A stretch of DNA of 64,000 bases from Nocardia sp. NRRL S-836 (GCF_001279525.1 NZ_LGDY01000164.1:1-64000); one strand, 5' to 3'. Positions 50,629 to 59,534 are shown, counted from the stretch's first letter. Numbers and translations are program-made. Notes: generated from the letters alone by a model not told the origin.

Positions 50629-53367
50629 TCAGCGTTCCGACATTATCTCTTCCAGGCGAGCCAACGCCGCCTTGTCGCTGTCCCTGAGATGAGGCAGGGT
50701 CTTGAAGAGTGCGCGTGCGCGATCGGCCGCGAGCACGGCGTCGGCATCTCTGCCTAGTCGTCGGCGGGCCTCTGCCACCGACACAAGAACGCGGGCCTCG
50801 TTCGCCGGGGAGTCTTCGCGGTAGAGCGCCGCCGCCGCTTCGCCGTGCGCCGCCATCTCGGACCACGCGCCCAGTTTCCGATGAACCCGCAGGACGTTGC
50901 GGTGGATCGAGGCCTTGCCGTAGTCGTCACGTACATGACCGATCGCCGCGAGCGCCTCGGCACCCCGTTCCTCGGCGCGCTCCAGCTGTCCCGTGGCCAG
51001 GTCAGCGCTGAGCATCGTGTTGAGCACGTGGGCGATGCCCCGTCGGTCGCCCAGCTCCTCGTAGATCGACAACGCGGCCGCGCAGTGGTCCAGAACCTCG
51101 TCCCACCGCCGCTGGTCTTCAAGAACAACGGCGAACTGCTGGTGTGCGTTCGCTACGTCGAGTCTTGCCCCTGCCGTCTCCGCGATGCGAACGGACTGGC
51201 GCAGGTGCCACATCGACGGCTCCCAGCTGCCCAGCTTCCGTTGCGTCAGACCGACGAGCCGATGACTCACAGCGTCGAAGCGGGCCGCGTCCCGCCCCAG
51301 GTACGACCTGTCGACCTTCAGCGCGTCGCGCAGCAGCTGCTCGGACTCGCGCCAGAAGCCGGACCTGATGTGGAAAGTGCACAACGCGGCGGGGAGAAGC
51401 CATCGGTACGACGACCAAGCAGCGAAGACAGGTGCCTTCAAAACGTCGGTGAACGCCTGGTGCTCGGCGAGCAACCACTTCATCGCCTCCTCCCGCGTCG
51501 CCGGGCGCGGCAACGGCACGTCGTTCTCTGGCTCACCGACGGGCAGGTCACGTCCTGAGCCGAGCACCCGGTCGCAGCGGATGGCGAACCACAGCAGGTA
51601 CTTCAACAGTGTTTCGCGCACGTGCTCGGCGAACTCGGGCTCGGAGGTCGTGAGCGCGTACTCGCGAATGACGTCGTGCACCGCGTAACGATCGTCTTCG
51701 GCGGCATGCGCGACGTGAGCACTCAGCAGTTCGTCCAGTGCTGCGGAAACCTCTCTCACGGACAACCCCGCCAGGTAGGCGATGACCTCCGGGCGCACCG
51801 AACTGCCGGGGTGCAAGGCGAGAACGTGCGACACCCTTGCCGCGTTGCGACTCAAGGCGTTGCAGGTCCAGGAAAACATTTCTCTCAGGGTGGCTCGGTC
51901 GCCGGTCTTGATCTCCAGAATCGCACCGGCGCCATCCAGTTCACCCAGAACACTGCGCAACGAGTGCGACTCGCGCTGCGACGTCTTCGCCCCGACGATC
52001 TCGATGGCTAGCGGCAACCCTCCGCACCTTGCCACGATGTCCTTGGCGACAGCCGGTTCGTCACGGACGCGTTTCTCGCCGATCAGGTCCGCCAGCAAGC
52101 GCAGTCCCTCTTCCTCAGGCAGCTTCGGCAGGCGGATCTCGCAGGCGTTGGGAACGTGCAGTGCCGACCGGCTGGTGACGACCGTTCTGCTCCTCGGCCC
52201 GACCGCGACCAGATCTCGCACCTGCTCGTAGTTCTCCGCGTTGTCCAGCACGACCAGCACGGCGGAGTCCGCGAGAATCGACCGATAGGCGGAGCGGAGG
52301 TCCTCGACCGGCCACCCAACCGGTTCAACGCCGAACGAGCGGACAAAGTGCGAAAGCACGGTCTCCGGCTGTACCGGGGTGCGGCCGGAGAAGCCCGCAA
52401 GGTCGACGTAAAGGCGGCCGTCCACGAATCGGCGGCGGTCTACCCGCGTCGCCCACGCCAGCGCGACCGCGGTCTTGCCGACTCCCGCAGCCCCCGTGAT
52501 CGTCGCGACCGGAGCCGCCGAACCGTCCTCGCCCAGCAACACGTCCAGCCGCGCCAGTTCGGCATCACGCCCGCGCAACGCCGTGACGAACGGCGGCAAC
52601 TGGTACGGCGCCGAGTAGGACTTGGCGACCGGAGGCGTCCCCGCACGCTGGTGCTCCCTCACCGCAGCCCTTATCTCGGAGGACGCGCCGATGCCGTGCC
52701 GTTTCGCGTTGGTCAGGTACCGGGTGAACGCCGACTCGATCTCACGGCCGCGGCCGGCAGCCGACAGCGCGCGGAACAGCGTGCTCCAGACGTGCTCGTC
52801 GATCGGCCACAACGTGATAGCGCGCTCGGCGGAGGTCACCGCCTCATGCGGTTCGTCGCACCGGATCTCCGTATCGATCAATTCCAGGTATAGCGCCCTG
52901 CGGCTGTCGCCGAGCCGTTCGACCTGGGACGCCAGGGCTTCGCAGTCGCTGAGCGGCCAGCCGGGACGCCAGAGGTCGCGAGCCTTGCGCAACATGGCCA
53001 GCTTCGCCCGTCGCGGCAGGGATCGCGCCGCCGCCAACAGCGACTCGTACTGGTGAACGTCGATGTTCCCGGGTTCGATCGCGAGCCGGACGTCGTCGCG
53101 CAGCGGAATCACCTCCGGCCCCAAAGCCTTGCGCAGCCTGGACACATGGCTGCGAACCGTGGTCTGTCCCCCGACGTCGCCAATGACACCGAAAGCGTCG
53201 TACAGCCTTGCGTAGCTCACGGCGCGCCCATCGGACAACGCAACGAAGGCCAGCACGGCGAGCGGACGAGGCGGGAGGGGAACCTCCTCACCACCGCGGA
53301 GAACTCGCGGTTTGCCGAGCAGTTGAACCTGGACATCACTGGCGTTCATCAGGGTCAAGTGAATCAC
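50629..53367 (-). CDS. SARP-family regulator with NB-ARC (STAND) and TPR domains, AfsR-like
   Basis: 912 residues. Residues 1-100: OmpR-like winged helix (VQVQLLGKPRV, then TTVRSHVSRLRKALG). Residues ~100-250: bacterial transcriptional activator domain (LYLELIDTEIRCDEPHEAV). NB-ARC: Walker A GAAGVGKTAVALAWA (~290), Walker B AVLVVLDNAEN, sensor RSRTVVTSRSAL and GGLPLAIEI. The C-terminal ~350 residues are TPR-like helices. AfsR-type proteins activate transcription after nucleotide-dependent switching and are often kinase targets; a kinase lies in the same island. GTG 53367 is preferred because of GAGGGA just upstream; ATG 53349 is an alternative. Direct repeats typical of SARP sites lie upstream. 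Confidence 0.88.
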   Translation of the reverse strand: MIHLTLMNASDVQVQLLGKPRVLRGGEEVPLPPRPLAVLAFVALSDGRAVSYARLYDAFGVIGDVGGQTTVRSHVSRLRKALGPEVIPLRDDVRLAIEPGNIDVHQYESLLAAARSLPRRAKLAMLRKARDLWRPGWPLSDCEALASQVERLGDSRRALYLELIDTEIRCDEPHEAVTSAERAITLWPIDEHVWSTLFRALSAAGRGREIESAFTRYLTNAKRHGIGASSEIRAAVREHQRAGTPPVAKSYSAPYQLPPFVTALRGRDAELARLDVLLGEDGSAAPVATITGAAGVGKTAVALAWATRVDRRRFVDGRLYVDLAGFSGRTPVQPETVLSHFVRSFGVEPVGWPVEDLRSAYRSILADSAVLVVLDNAENYEQVRDLVAVGPRSRTVVTSRSALHVPNACEIRLPKLPEEEGLRLLADLIGEKRVRDEPAVAKDIVARCGGLPLAIEIVGAKTSQRESHSLRSVLGELDGAGAILEIKTGDRATLREMFSWTCNALSRNAARVSHVLALHPGSSVRPEVIAYLAGLSVREVSAALDELLSAHVAHAAEDDRYAVHDVIREYALTTSEPEFAEHVRETLLKYLLWFAIRCDRVLGSGRDLPVGEPENDVPLPRPATREEAMKWLLAEHQAFTDVLKAPVFAAWSSYRWLLPAALCTFHIRSGFWRESEQLLRDALKVDRSYLGRDAARFDAVSHRLVGLTQRKLGSWEPSMWHLRQSVRIAETAGARLDVANAHQQFAVVLEDQRRWDEVLDHCAAALSIYEELGDRRGIAHVLNTMLSADLATGQLERAEERGAEALAAIGHVRDDYGKASIHRNVLRVHRKLGAWSEMAAHGEAAAALYREDSPANEARVLVSVAEARRRLGRDADAVLAADRARALFKTLPHLRDSDKAALARLEEIMSER

Positions 53368-53397
53368 CGTTCCCTCACGAACAGAGCGCAACGCGCC

Positions 53398-53450
53398 GAT
53401 GTTGACGCCAGCGCCCGGCGCGTCAACATCACGCCAACAAGGCGCCAACA
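53398..53450 (+). promoter_or_regulatory. SARP-type direct repeats between divergent genes
   Basis: Three octamers CGYCAACA begin at 53421, 53432 and 53443, exactly 11 bp apart (one helical turn). A fourth copy lies inverted at 53399-53406, forming an 11-bp palindrome with the first. SARP proteins bind such phased repeats next to a -10 box. The array is upstream of both the SARP gene and the GT-B-like gene. A convincing -10 was not found. Confidence 0.6.
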
Positions 53451-53501
53451 ACGGTCGGCGACGCTTTCGTCATAGCAATCGAGTCGAAAGTGGGACTTCG
53501 A

Positions 53502-54593
53502 ATGACGACAGAGAGGTGGCCGGTGCCGCACGGCACGGGCGGCGGAGTCCGGCACACGGTCGCTGCCGACCGGACGGTGCTGGCCGTCGTGCACGGCGTC
53601 GCGGCGGGCAGGCGCCTGTGCGACGCCATCACCGCGGTCGAAACATTGCCAGGAATACAGGTCGTGTTCACAAGTCCACCAGTTCCCGGCAATGGCGTGA
53701 ACGAGTTCCTGACGAGGACGGGAGCGCTGACGACGCCTTGGAATCAGGCACTCCAGGACCGGTTCGACCTCACCATCTCCACCTCAGCGACCGGTGTCGA
53801 CCAGCTCGGCGGCCCCGTGTTGCTGCTCCCCTCGCTCAGCGAGCAGGGGCGAATCGTGGACCACCACGGCCGCGACGCGATCACCGCGGTGCGCCGCGTG
53901 TTGAACCGGCCCATCGGGGCACGTCGGGCCCCACTCGTGATCGGCGTGCCCCGGCACACGGACCTCCACCTGCTGAGCCGCCCCTTTCCCGAGGTCGGGC
54001 GACACGCGCAGCTCGTGGGCGACCCGAGCTTCGACCGCCTGCTGCGGATCGCGGATCAGAGGACGGCGCTGCGCGCACGACTCGGCATGGCTGCAGGCGA
54101 CCGCGTAGGTCTCCTGCTGTCGTCCCGGGGATCGCGCTCGCTGCTCGGGCGGGAGCCGGGAACGCTGCAGGCGATCAGCCGGGCAGGGCGTCACCGAGGT
54201 GACCGCCTGTACTGCTCGCTGCACCCCGACGTGTGGATCGGCCACGGAGTCAGGCAGGTCCGGGCGTGGACGGCAGGCGCGGTGCGGGAGGGCCTCGTGC
54301 TGATCCCGCCCCACGCCGACTGGCGTCCCGTCCTGGCCGCATCCGACTACGTGATCGGAGATCACGGGATCGTTACGTCCTACGCGGCGGCATTTGGCAA
54401 GCCTGTGCGGTTCGCCCACGCGCCCAAAGCCACCGCCCAGTCGGATCTGCAGGTCCCCACCCTGTTGCCGTCTCGCCATCCGAACCGGGTTCCCGCAGCG
54501 AGCCGATCGCTCGATCGGATCACCTCGGCGCCGTTGAGGTCCTCGGCCCTGCTCCAAAGACTGGTCATGCGCCTTCTCGGAGCGCCGATGTGA
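53502..54593 (+). CDS. GT-B-fold protein related to CDP-glycerol glycerophosphotransferase-like actinobacterial proteins
   Basis: 363 residues. TVLAVVHGVAAGRRLCDAI and VVFTSPPVPGNGVNEFL at the start, LLLSSRGSRSLLGREPG centrally, and LHPDVWIGHGVRQVRAW ... ASDYVIGDHGIVTSYAAAFG near the end form a recognisable actinobacterial family often mis-named translation initiation factor. The C-terminal SDYVIGDHG-like motif resembles glycerophosphotransferase and GT-B donor-site loops. The true substrate is unknown. It is divergent from the SARP regulator over its repeat array, so it is a likely SARP target. An in-frame GTG at 53490 is an alternative start. Confidence 0.6.
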   Translation: MTTERWPVPHGTGGGVRHTVAADRTVLAVVHGVAAGRRLCDAITAVETLPGIQVVFTSPPVPGNGVNEFLTRTGALTTPWNQALQDRFDLTISTSATGVDQLGGPVLLLPSLSEQGRIVDHHGRDAITAVRRVLNRPIGARRAPLVIGVPRHTDLHLLSRPFPEVGRHAQLVGDPSFDRLLRIADQRTALRARLGMAAGDRVGLLLSSRGSRSLLGREPGTLQAISRAGRHRGDRLYCSLHPDVWIGHGVRQVRAWTAGAVREGLVLIPPHADWRPVLAASDYVIGDHGIVTSYAAAFGKPVRFAHAPKATAQSDLQVPTLLPSRHPNRVPAASRSLDRITSAPLRSSALLQRLVMRLLGAPM

Positions 54594-54637
54594 ACGCCGG
54601 ACGCTTGCAGCGACTGCCTCAGGGAAGGAGGTAGACC

Positions 54638-54712
54638 ATGACGTGCACGTGCTCGCACACTCACCTGCGAGACAACGGAGGCGAGGGAGAAGGAAGCACC
54701 GGCGACCGGTAG
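54638..54712 (+). CDS. 24-residue small ORF with near-ideal ribosome binding site
   Basis: AAGGAGGT (54625-54632) lies 5 nt before ATG. The peptide begins MTCTCSHTHLRDNGGEGEG: two Cys and two His alternate at the N-terminus, then a Gly/Glu-rich tail. It starts 44 nt after the GT-B-like gene, so the two are probably co-transcribed. It could be a small metal-binding or precursor peptide, or a leader; no family is recognised. The next ~250 bp, to 54960, show no gene. Confidence 0.4.
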   Translation: MTCTCSHTHLRDNGGEGEGSTGDR

Positions 54713-54960
54713 GTGACTGGAGCGCTCCGAGCACAAGAAGGGCGTGGCCCGCATCCTTCAGACCTGGGCCACCTCCCAAGCCCATCTACAGTGTTCCATC
54801 TCAAACAACTCTGGGGCCTCAGTGCTCAGCACCATCACCGACCGGCCAATTCGGCGAGACAGCGGTTGCAGCCTCCGACGGCTCCATGCGGCTGACGGAA
54901 ACAGGAACACAGACAGCAATGACATTGCCGCTGGCTTTGCACAGAAAAGACCAGGTTGAA

Positions 54961-55230
54961 CTAGCCAGGGCTAAGAAGAGTCACACGGGTGAATACTGTG
55001 CGACTTCGTCCTCGGACGCTGGCTTTATTCCTACCAGCAGGGCGGAAGCTGCTATCGAGCGTCCGCCCTGCTGCGTTTTGGACCGTCTTCAGGCCTAGCT
55101 TCTCGTACAGTTCTTGCAGCTCATCATGCTCGCCGTGACACGTCATACTCCTCACTGCGCCGAACGCGTCGATCATCGCGTAGATCTCGGCTTGCTCCAG
55201 CCTTGACCTGGGACGCCCTGTTCGGCCGCG
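54961..55230 (-). pseudogene. C-terminal remnant of a second serine recombinase
   Basis: The open segment reads AEIYAMIDAFGAVRSM, then DELQELYEKLGLKTVQNA and RTLDSSFRPAGRNKASVRG. This is the end of a large serine integrase, parallel in layout to but different in sequence from the remnant at 39076. No catalytic domain or zinc ribbon remains upstream. A 12-bp inverted repeat (55035-55046 and 55062-55073) lies within it and may act as a rightward terminator. Confidence 0.6.
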
Positions 55231-55390
55231 AGCATCTGTCCGGCGCGATGAATGGCCGGCCATGACTTTGCCCGGACGGTTTCGTGTCGGCGATCGCCCC
55301 CTGACTGGAGGCCAACGCCTCGCCGAGTCACGCGGGAGCAAGCGAAAGGGTAGGGAGCGAAACTAGGCTCTCTGTCCCCGTTCGTACTCG

Positions 55391-55708
55391 TCATCCGGCT
55401 CGGATCAGCGGCCCCTTGCCCGGCCGGAGCCGCAGCATGCTCGTGTGGCACTGCGTTCCCCCGTCTGCGACGAAGTCGGCCTGAGCCAGATCCTCGAAGA
55501 CCTCGGTGGACAGGGGGAACTCCGGCTTCTTGAACGTGGCCCCGGAAACGGTGACCAGCTGTATCAAGTCGTACACCCGCGTGCCGACGTAAATGCTCAC
55601 AACCTCGTCCAGCGCCGTTTCGTCGGTGTGCTGCAGCTGACCACGCGGAGGCCGCACTCGTCGACCTTGACCAGAAGCGATACGCGGCCGCACGTCGTCC
55701 CGTCCCAC
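55391..55708 (-). CDS. Hypothetical protein or fragment
   Basis: Up to 105 residues. Codon use looks genuine from about residue 27 onwards (DETALDEVVSIYVGTRVYD, FEDLAQADFVADGGTQCHTS), while the first ~25 residues look non-coding, so the true start may be internal or the gene truncated. No family is recognised. It lies between the right integrase remnant and the attR-like site. The following 55709-55988 holds only the att site. Confidence 0.4.
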   Translation of the reverse strand: MGRDDVRPRIASGQGRRVRPPRGQLQHTDETALDEVVSIYVGTRVYDLIQLVTVSGATFKKPEFPLSTEVFEDLAQADFVADGGTQCHTSMLRLRPGKGPLIRAG

Positions 55709-55911
55709 CCGCTACAAGCATCTTTTGAACGCAGGCTGGGGAAGCGGGACAGGGTCACACTTCCGTCCCATTCCCCTGTATCGAGCTGTTTACTAGCTGA
55801 TTGCCTGGTTTACGCGTCCTATGCAGTCGTCCTAGCCGTCGTCGCCGGCGTCATCACCGGGACAACTCGACCAGCCATGATCAGTTCAGGTGGAGGCGCA
55901 GGCATAGAGAA

Positions 55912-55933
55912 CAAGTCGCTCCTCGGACACCAG
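55912..55933 (+). repeat. Degenerate attR: copy of the tRNA-Leu 3' end
   Basis: 22 bp matching 39000-39021 at 20 of 22 positions, with the last 13 (CCTCGGACACCAG) identical; they cover the acceptor 3' strand, CCA and one more base. Same orientation as the tRNA, as required for an attL/attR pair. It marks the right end of an island of about 16.9 kb. Confidence 0.7.
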
Positions 55934-55988
55934 TTCCTGCTTGACGACGAAGGGCGGTGTGCTCAGGGTTTCCTGCCGAGGCTTTCCA

Positions 55989-56962
55989 TCACACGGTGGT
56001 GACGACCTTCGCGCGGGCGTGTTCGGTCTCGACGTAGCGAACGGCATCGGGCACTTCGTCCAGCGAGTAGACACGGTCGATGACCGGCGTGAAGCCGCCG
56101 GACTCGGCGAGGTGCCGCAGCGCCGCGAGGATCTCCCGGTCCTGCGCCGTGGTGAGCACCAGCAGCCGGTCGCGGACGAACGGGGCCAGCAGCTTCACTC
56201 TGATCATCAGCCATATGGGACCGACGAGGCTGCTGCCGCCGGACACTCCCCCTCCGGACAGCACGATCGTTCCGCCGGATGTGAGCGCGCGCCGAAACGC
56301 GGTCAGGGAGTGGTTGCCGACCAGGTCGAGGACGAGGTCGTAGCGCGTGCCGGTTCCGGTGAAGCCGTCCGCGGTGTAGTCGATGGCGTGGTCCGCGCCG
56401 AGCGACGCCACCAGCTCGACGTTCCGAGTGCGGCACACGCCGGTCACGGTGGCACCCGAGGACTTCGCGATCTGCACGGCGAACGTCCCCACGCCTTCGG
56501 ATGCCCCGTTGACCAGAACGTGCTGTCCCGGCTGGAGGTTTCCGACGTCCCGCAGTCTCTTCAACGCGGTCTGCCCGGCCAGCGGTACCGCGGCGGCCTG
56601 TTCGAACGTCAGGCTGGCGGGCCTGGTTTCGACGAGGTCCTCGGACACGTACTCGGCGAACGCCCCGTCGGCGGTGCCGAGGTCGCCGTACACCTCGTCA
56701 CCGGGGCGGAAGCGCCGCATGTCCCTGCCCACCGCCTCCAGCGTGCCCGCGAGGTCCCGACCGCGGATCTTCCTGCGTGGAGCGGGACTCCGGTCCCGGT
56801 GAGTCTGGCCAAGCAGGGGTCTCCGCGCATGATGTGCCAGTCGTACGCGTTGATCGAGGCCGCGCGCACGAGCACCTCGTTGCCGGAGGCCGCCGGTGGC
56901 TCCACGTCGCGGAGCTCCAGCACATCCGGCGATCCGCACCGGTCCTGGACGACTGCCTTCAC
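55989..56962 (-). pseudogene. Frameshifted zinc-less quinone oxidoreductase (MDR family)
   Basis: The GTG-started N-terminus KAVVQDRCGSPDVLELRDVE to DWHIMRGDPCLARLTGTG is in one frame. From about 56780 the family continues in another frame (RKIRGRDLAGTLEAVGRDM), then VLVNGASEGVGTFAVQIAK (NADP-binding loop) to the C-terminus. The break falls just after LTGTG, where intact homologues run straight on. This is either a real inactivation or a sequencing error of one or two bases. The start overlaps the DUF2306 stop as GTGA and has GAGGAG upstream, so it once formed an operon. Confidence 0.75.
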
Positions 56963-57630
56963 CGGGTCTCCTCGAACACGCGGTCGGCGGGGACCGGACG
57001 AGTCGGTGACGCCGGGCGGCGGATGATCCACTCCGCGACGGCGAGGTTGATGAGCCAGGCGGCGAGCATCAGTGCGGCCTTGCTGGGCCGGTCGAGCTCG
57101 CCGACGGCCACGAGCCACGCGGTCAGCGTCACCGCCTGGGTGCCGGCGGCGAGGCCGATCGCGAAACCGCGGATCATCCAGGCGCGGTGCCCGGCGACGT
57201 CACGGCGGCGGATGGCGGTGACACCGAGGACGAGGGACAGGGCCCACGCCGTGCCGAAGATCAGCCGGATGCCGGTGAGCAGAGCGCCCACGTCATCGGG
57301 TTTGGGGTAGAACACGGTCATCCACAGGCCCGACAGCGCGCCGAGGAGTCCACAAAGGACCAGAAGTCTTCCTGCCGCGCGGTGCCATCCCCGTCTGCGG
57401 CGGCGGAAGCCGGGTGCGAACTGGAAGGCGCCGAGGACGGAGTACACGGTGACGGTGATGGCGTGCAGCACCACGGGCACGGGTGAGGCGAAGAACCGCG
57501 CGTTGTCCGGTGTGATCTCCGCACCACCGCCCAGCTCGGCCAGTCGGAGAGCGCCACCGAGCACCGGGACGACGCTGAACAGGATGATCGCGGCCGGGAT
57601 GAGCTTGTCCAGCTTGGCGGAGGAGGTCAT
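56959..57630 (-). CDS. DUF2306 membrane protein
   Basis: 223 residues with six or seven predicted helices; FQFAPGFRRRRRGWHRAAGR followed by LLGALSGLWM and RRRDVAGHRAWMIRGFA is the His/Arg pattern of DUF2306 proteins. Conserved His residues (GWHRAAGR, GHRAWM) suggest heme or quinone binding, but function is not established. It overlaps the quinone oxidoreductase gene by 4 bp and follows the response regulator by 95 bp on the same strand. Confidence 0.75.
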   Translation of the reverse strand: MTSSAKLDKLIPAAIILFSVVPVLGGALRLAELGGGAEITPDNARFFASPVPVVLHAITVTVYSVLGAFQFAPGFRRRRRGWHRAAGRLLVLCGLLGALSGLWMTVFYPKPDDVGALLTGIRLIFGTAWALSLVLGVTAIRRRDVAGHRAWMIRGFAIGLAAGTQAVTLTAWLVAVGELDRPSKAALMLAAWLINLAVAEWIIRRPASPTRPVPADRVFEETR

Positions 57631-57725
57631 GCACCAGATCGTGGCCCGTGCGGGGGTGTCACCTCATCGGCACAAGGGCCGCGATCGTCCTGGTCGATGG
57701 TGCGACCCGCTCGTCGTACTTTCGG

Positions 57726-58397
57726 CTACTGCCGCCGGAGTCCGCTCCGGACGCGCTTGGTCTCGTAGGCCCAGATGGCGATCTCGACCCGGTTCCTGGC
57801 ACCGATCTTGGCCATCAGGCTGGCGATGTGGCTCTTCACGGTGCTGAGCGCGATGTGGAGGTCCTTGGCGACCTCGCTGTTGGTGCGCCCGCCCGCGACG
57901 GCGGCGAGGACCTGCTCCTCCCGTTCGGTGAGCGGGTCGACCGGCTGACCGGCGCGGCCGGCGGGGCCGGTGTCCGCGAAGGCCTCGATCAACCGGGCGG
58001 TGACGCTGGGGGCGATCAGGGCGTCGCCGGAGGCCGCGGCGTGGACGGCCTGGGCGAGCAGCGCGGTGCCGGCGTCCTTGAGCAGGAATCCCCTGGCGCC
58101 CGCGCGCAGGGCGGCGTAGACGTACTCGTCGAGGTCGAACGTGGTGATCACGACGACGGCGAGCGGGTCGGGGACGCCGGGTCCGGCGAGCAGGCGGGTG
58201 GCCTCGATGCCGTCGATTCCGGGCATGCGGATGTCGAAGAGGCACACGTCCGGACGCAGCCGGCGGGCCAGCTCCACGGCCTGCGTCCCGTCCGGTGCCT
58301 GGCCGACGACCTCGACGTCCGGCTGGGCGTCGAGGATCATCGAGAGTCCGGTGCGGACGATCTCCTGGTCGTCGGCGACGACGACACGGACGCTCAT
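57726..58397 (-). CDS. NarL/LuxR-family response regulator
   Basis: 223 residues. Receiver: ADDQEIVRTGL (acidic pair), phospho-acceptor Asp in LFDIRMPGIDG (~54) and Lys in GFLLKDAG. C-terminal HTH: LTEREEQVLAAVAGGRTNSE to TVKSHIASLMAKIG. It overlaps its kinase by 4 bp (ATGA). Possible targets are the adjacent DUF2306 and oxidoreductase genes, by position only. Confidence 0.9.
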   Translation of the reverse strand: MSVRVVVADDQEIVRTGLSMILDAQPDVEVVGQAPDGTQAVELARRLRPDVCLFDIRMPGIDGIEATRLLAGPGVPDPLAVVVITTFDLDEYVYAALRAGARGFLLKDAGTALLAQAVHAAASGDALIAPSVTARLIEAFADTGPAGRAGQPVDPLTEREEQVLAAVAGGRTNSEVAKDLHIALSTVKSHIASLMAKIGARNRVEIAIWAYETKRVRSGLRRQ

Positions 58398-59530
58398 GCG
58401 GCCGGCCGGGTGAGCGGCAGCACCGCGGTCACGGTCCAGCCTCGGCCGGGGTTCGGGCCCGCCTCGCAGCTGCCGCCCAGCAGGCCGGCGCGTTCCGCCA
58501 TGCCGATCAGCCCGTGCCCCTGGGACGAGGTGCCGCGGAGGTTGCCGGTGTCGCCGTCGTCGCTCACCCGCAGGCGGACCGACGAGTCGCCGACGGAGAC
58601 GCGCACCTCGATGCGGGTGGCGTGCCGGGCGTGCCGCCGCGCGTTGGTGACCGACTCCTGGGTGAGCCGGTAGATCGCGGTCCCCACCGACTTCGGGAGG
58701 TCGTCGACGGCGCCGTCGATCCGCACATCGACCTCAGGTCCTGGCCGGCCTGGGCTCGCGAGCCGTTCGACATCGGCGACGCCGGGGCTGGGCGCCAGGT
58801 CCGCGGGGTCGTTGTGGCGCAGGGCCCGCACCATCGTGCGCATCTCGGTGAGCGCCCGCGACGCCTCCGACTCGATCAGGCCGAGCGCCTCGACCGCCGC
58901 CTCCGGCCGGGACGCCACCGTCGCGAGCCCCGCCTGGGCGCGGATCGCCATCGCCGACACGTGGTGCGCCACCGTGTCGTGCAGGTCCCGTGCCAGCCGC
59001 TCCCGTTCGAGCAGCTTGACCTGGTCGAGCTCCCGTGCCCGCGCACGTGCCCGGTACCGCACCGCGGCACCGAGGGCGCACGCCGCCCCGAGCACGGCGC
59101 TTCCGCTCACCGCCTCCCCCACGCCGAGGAAGCCCAGCGCCGCCGACAGCCCGACCTTGCCGAGCATGACCGCCAGCCCGATCACCGCCTCACGCCCGGA
59201 ACCCCAGCGGAACAACGAGAACGGGAACAGCACCATGAAGACCATCACGGTCAGCTCGGGCTCGCCCCCGAGCACCAGCGAGGCGGCCGCAGCAACACCG
59301 AACACGACGGCGACGGCGACCAGCGGCCTGCTGCGGCGCAGTAACAGCAGCGGCAGCAGCCCCACCGCCAGGACCAGCGAACCGGTCCGCGAGCTCAGGT
59401 CCGGCCGCAACAACGCCTCGAGCACCGCGACCGGCAGGAGCACGGCGACGAGCGCCCAGTCCCACCACAGCCGCGCCGCCGGACGCACCGGCCGGGGCTC
59501 ATCCCACACCGACCGCAGAAGGGCGAACAC
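58394..59530 (-). CDS. NarL-type sensor histidine kinase
   Basis: About 378 residues. Residues ~20-160 hold several membrane helices with little extracellular loop, implying sensing within or near the membrane. HisKA_3: RERLARDLHDTVAHHVSAM (phospho-His ~190). HATPase_c: QESVTNARRHARHA (N-box), VSDDGD and GHGLIGMAERAGLLGG. GTG 59530 (encoding FALLRSVWDEP next) is chosen because the upstream extension is an antisense, non-conserved stretch. Co-translated with the response regulator. Confidence 0.88.
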   Translation of the reverse strand: MFALLRSVWDEPRPVRPAARLWWDWALVAVLLPVAVLEALLRPDLSSRTGSLVLAVGLLPLLLLRRSRPLVAVAVVFGVAAAASLVLGGEPELTVMVFMVLFPFSLFRWGSGREAVIGLAVMLGKVGLSAALGFLGVGEAVSGSAVLGAACALGAAVRYRARARARELDQVKLLERERLARDLHDTVAHHVSAMAIRAQAGLATVASRPEAAVEALGLIESEASRALTEMRTMVRALRHNDPADLAPSPGVADVERLASPGRPGPEVDVRIDGAVDDLPKSVGTAIYRLTQESVTNARRHARHATRIEVRVSVGDSSVRLRVSDDGDTGNLRGTSSQGHGLIGMAERAGLLGGSCEAGPNPGRGWTVTAVLPLTRPAA

Positions 59531-59534
59531 GACC

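Noticed and set aside
55035..55073. Strong independent terminator
   Set aside because: The perfect 12-bp inverted repeat lies inside the integrase remnant coding sequence and has only a short T-run on one side; termination is possible but not supported enough to list separately.
54643..55098. 151-codon plus-strand frame after the GT-B-like gene
   Set aside because: Low-complexity residues, and it crosses the serine-integrase remnant; no ribosome binding site.
55445..56002. 185-codon plus-strand frame at the right island end
   Set aside because: Antisense to a frame with better codon use and runs through the att site; no recognisable domain.
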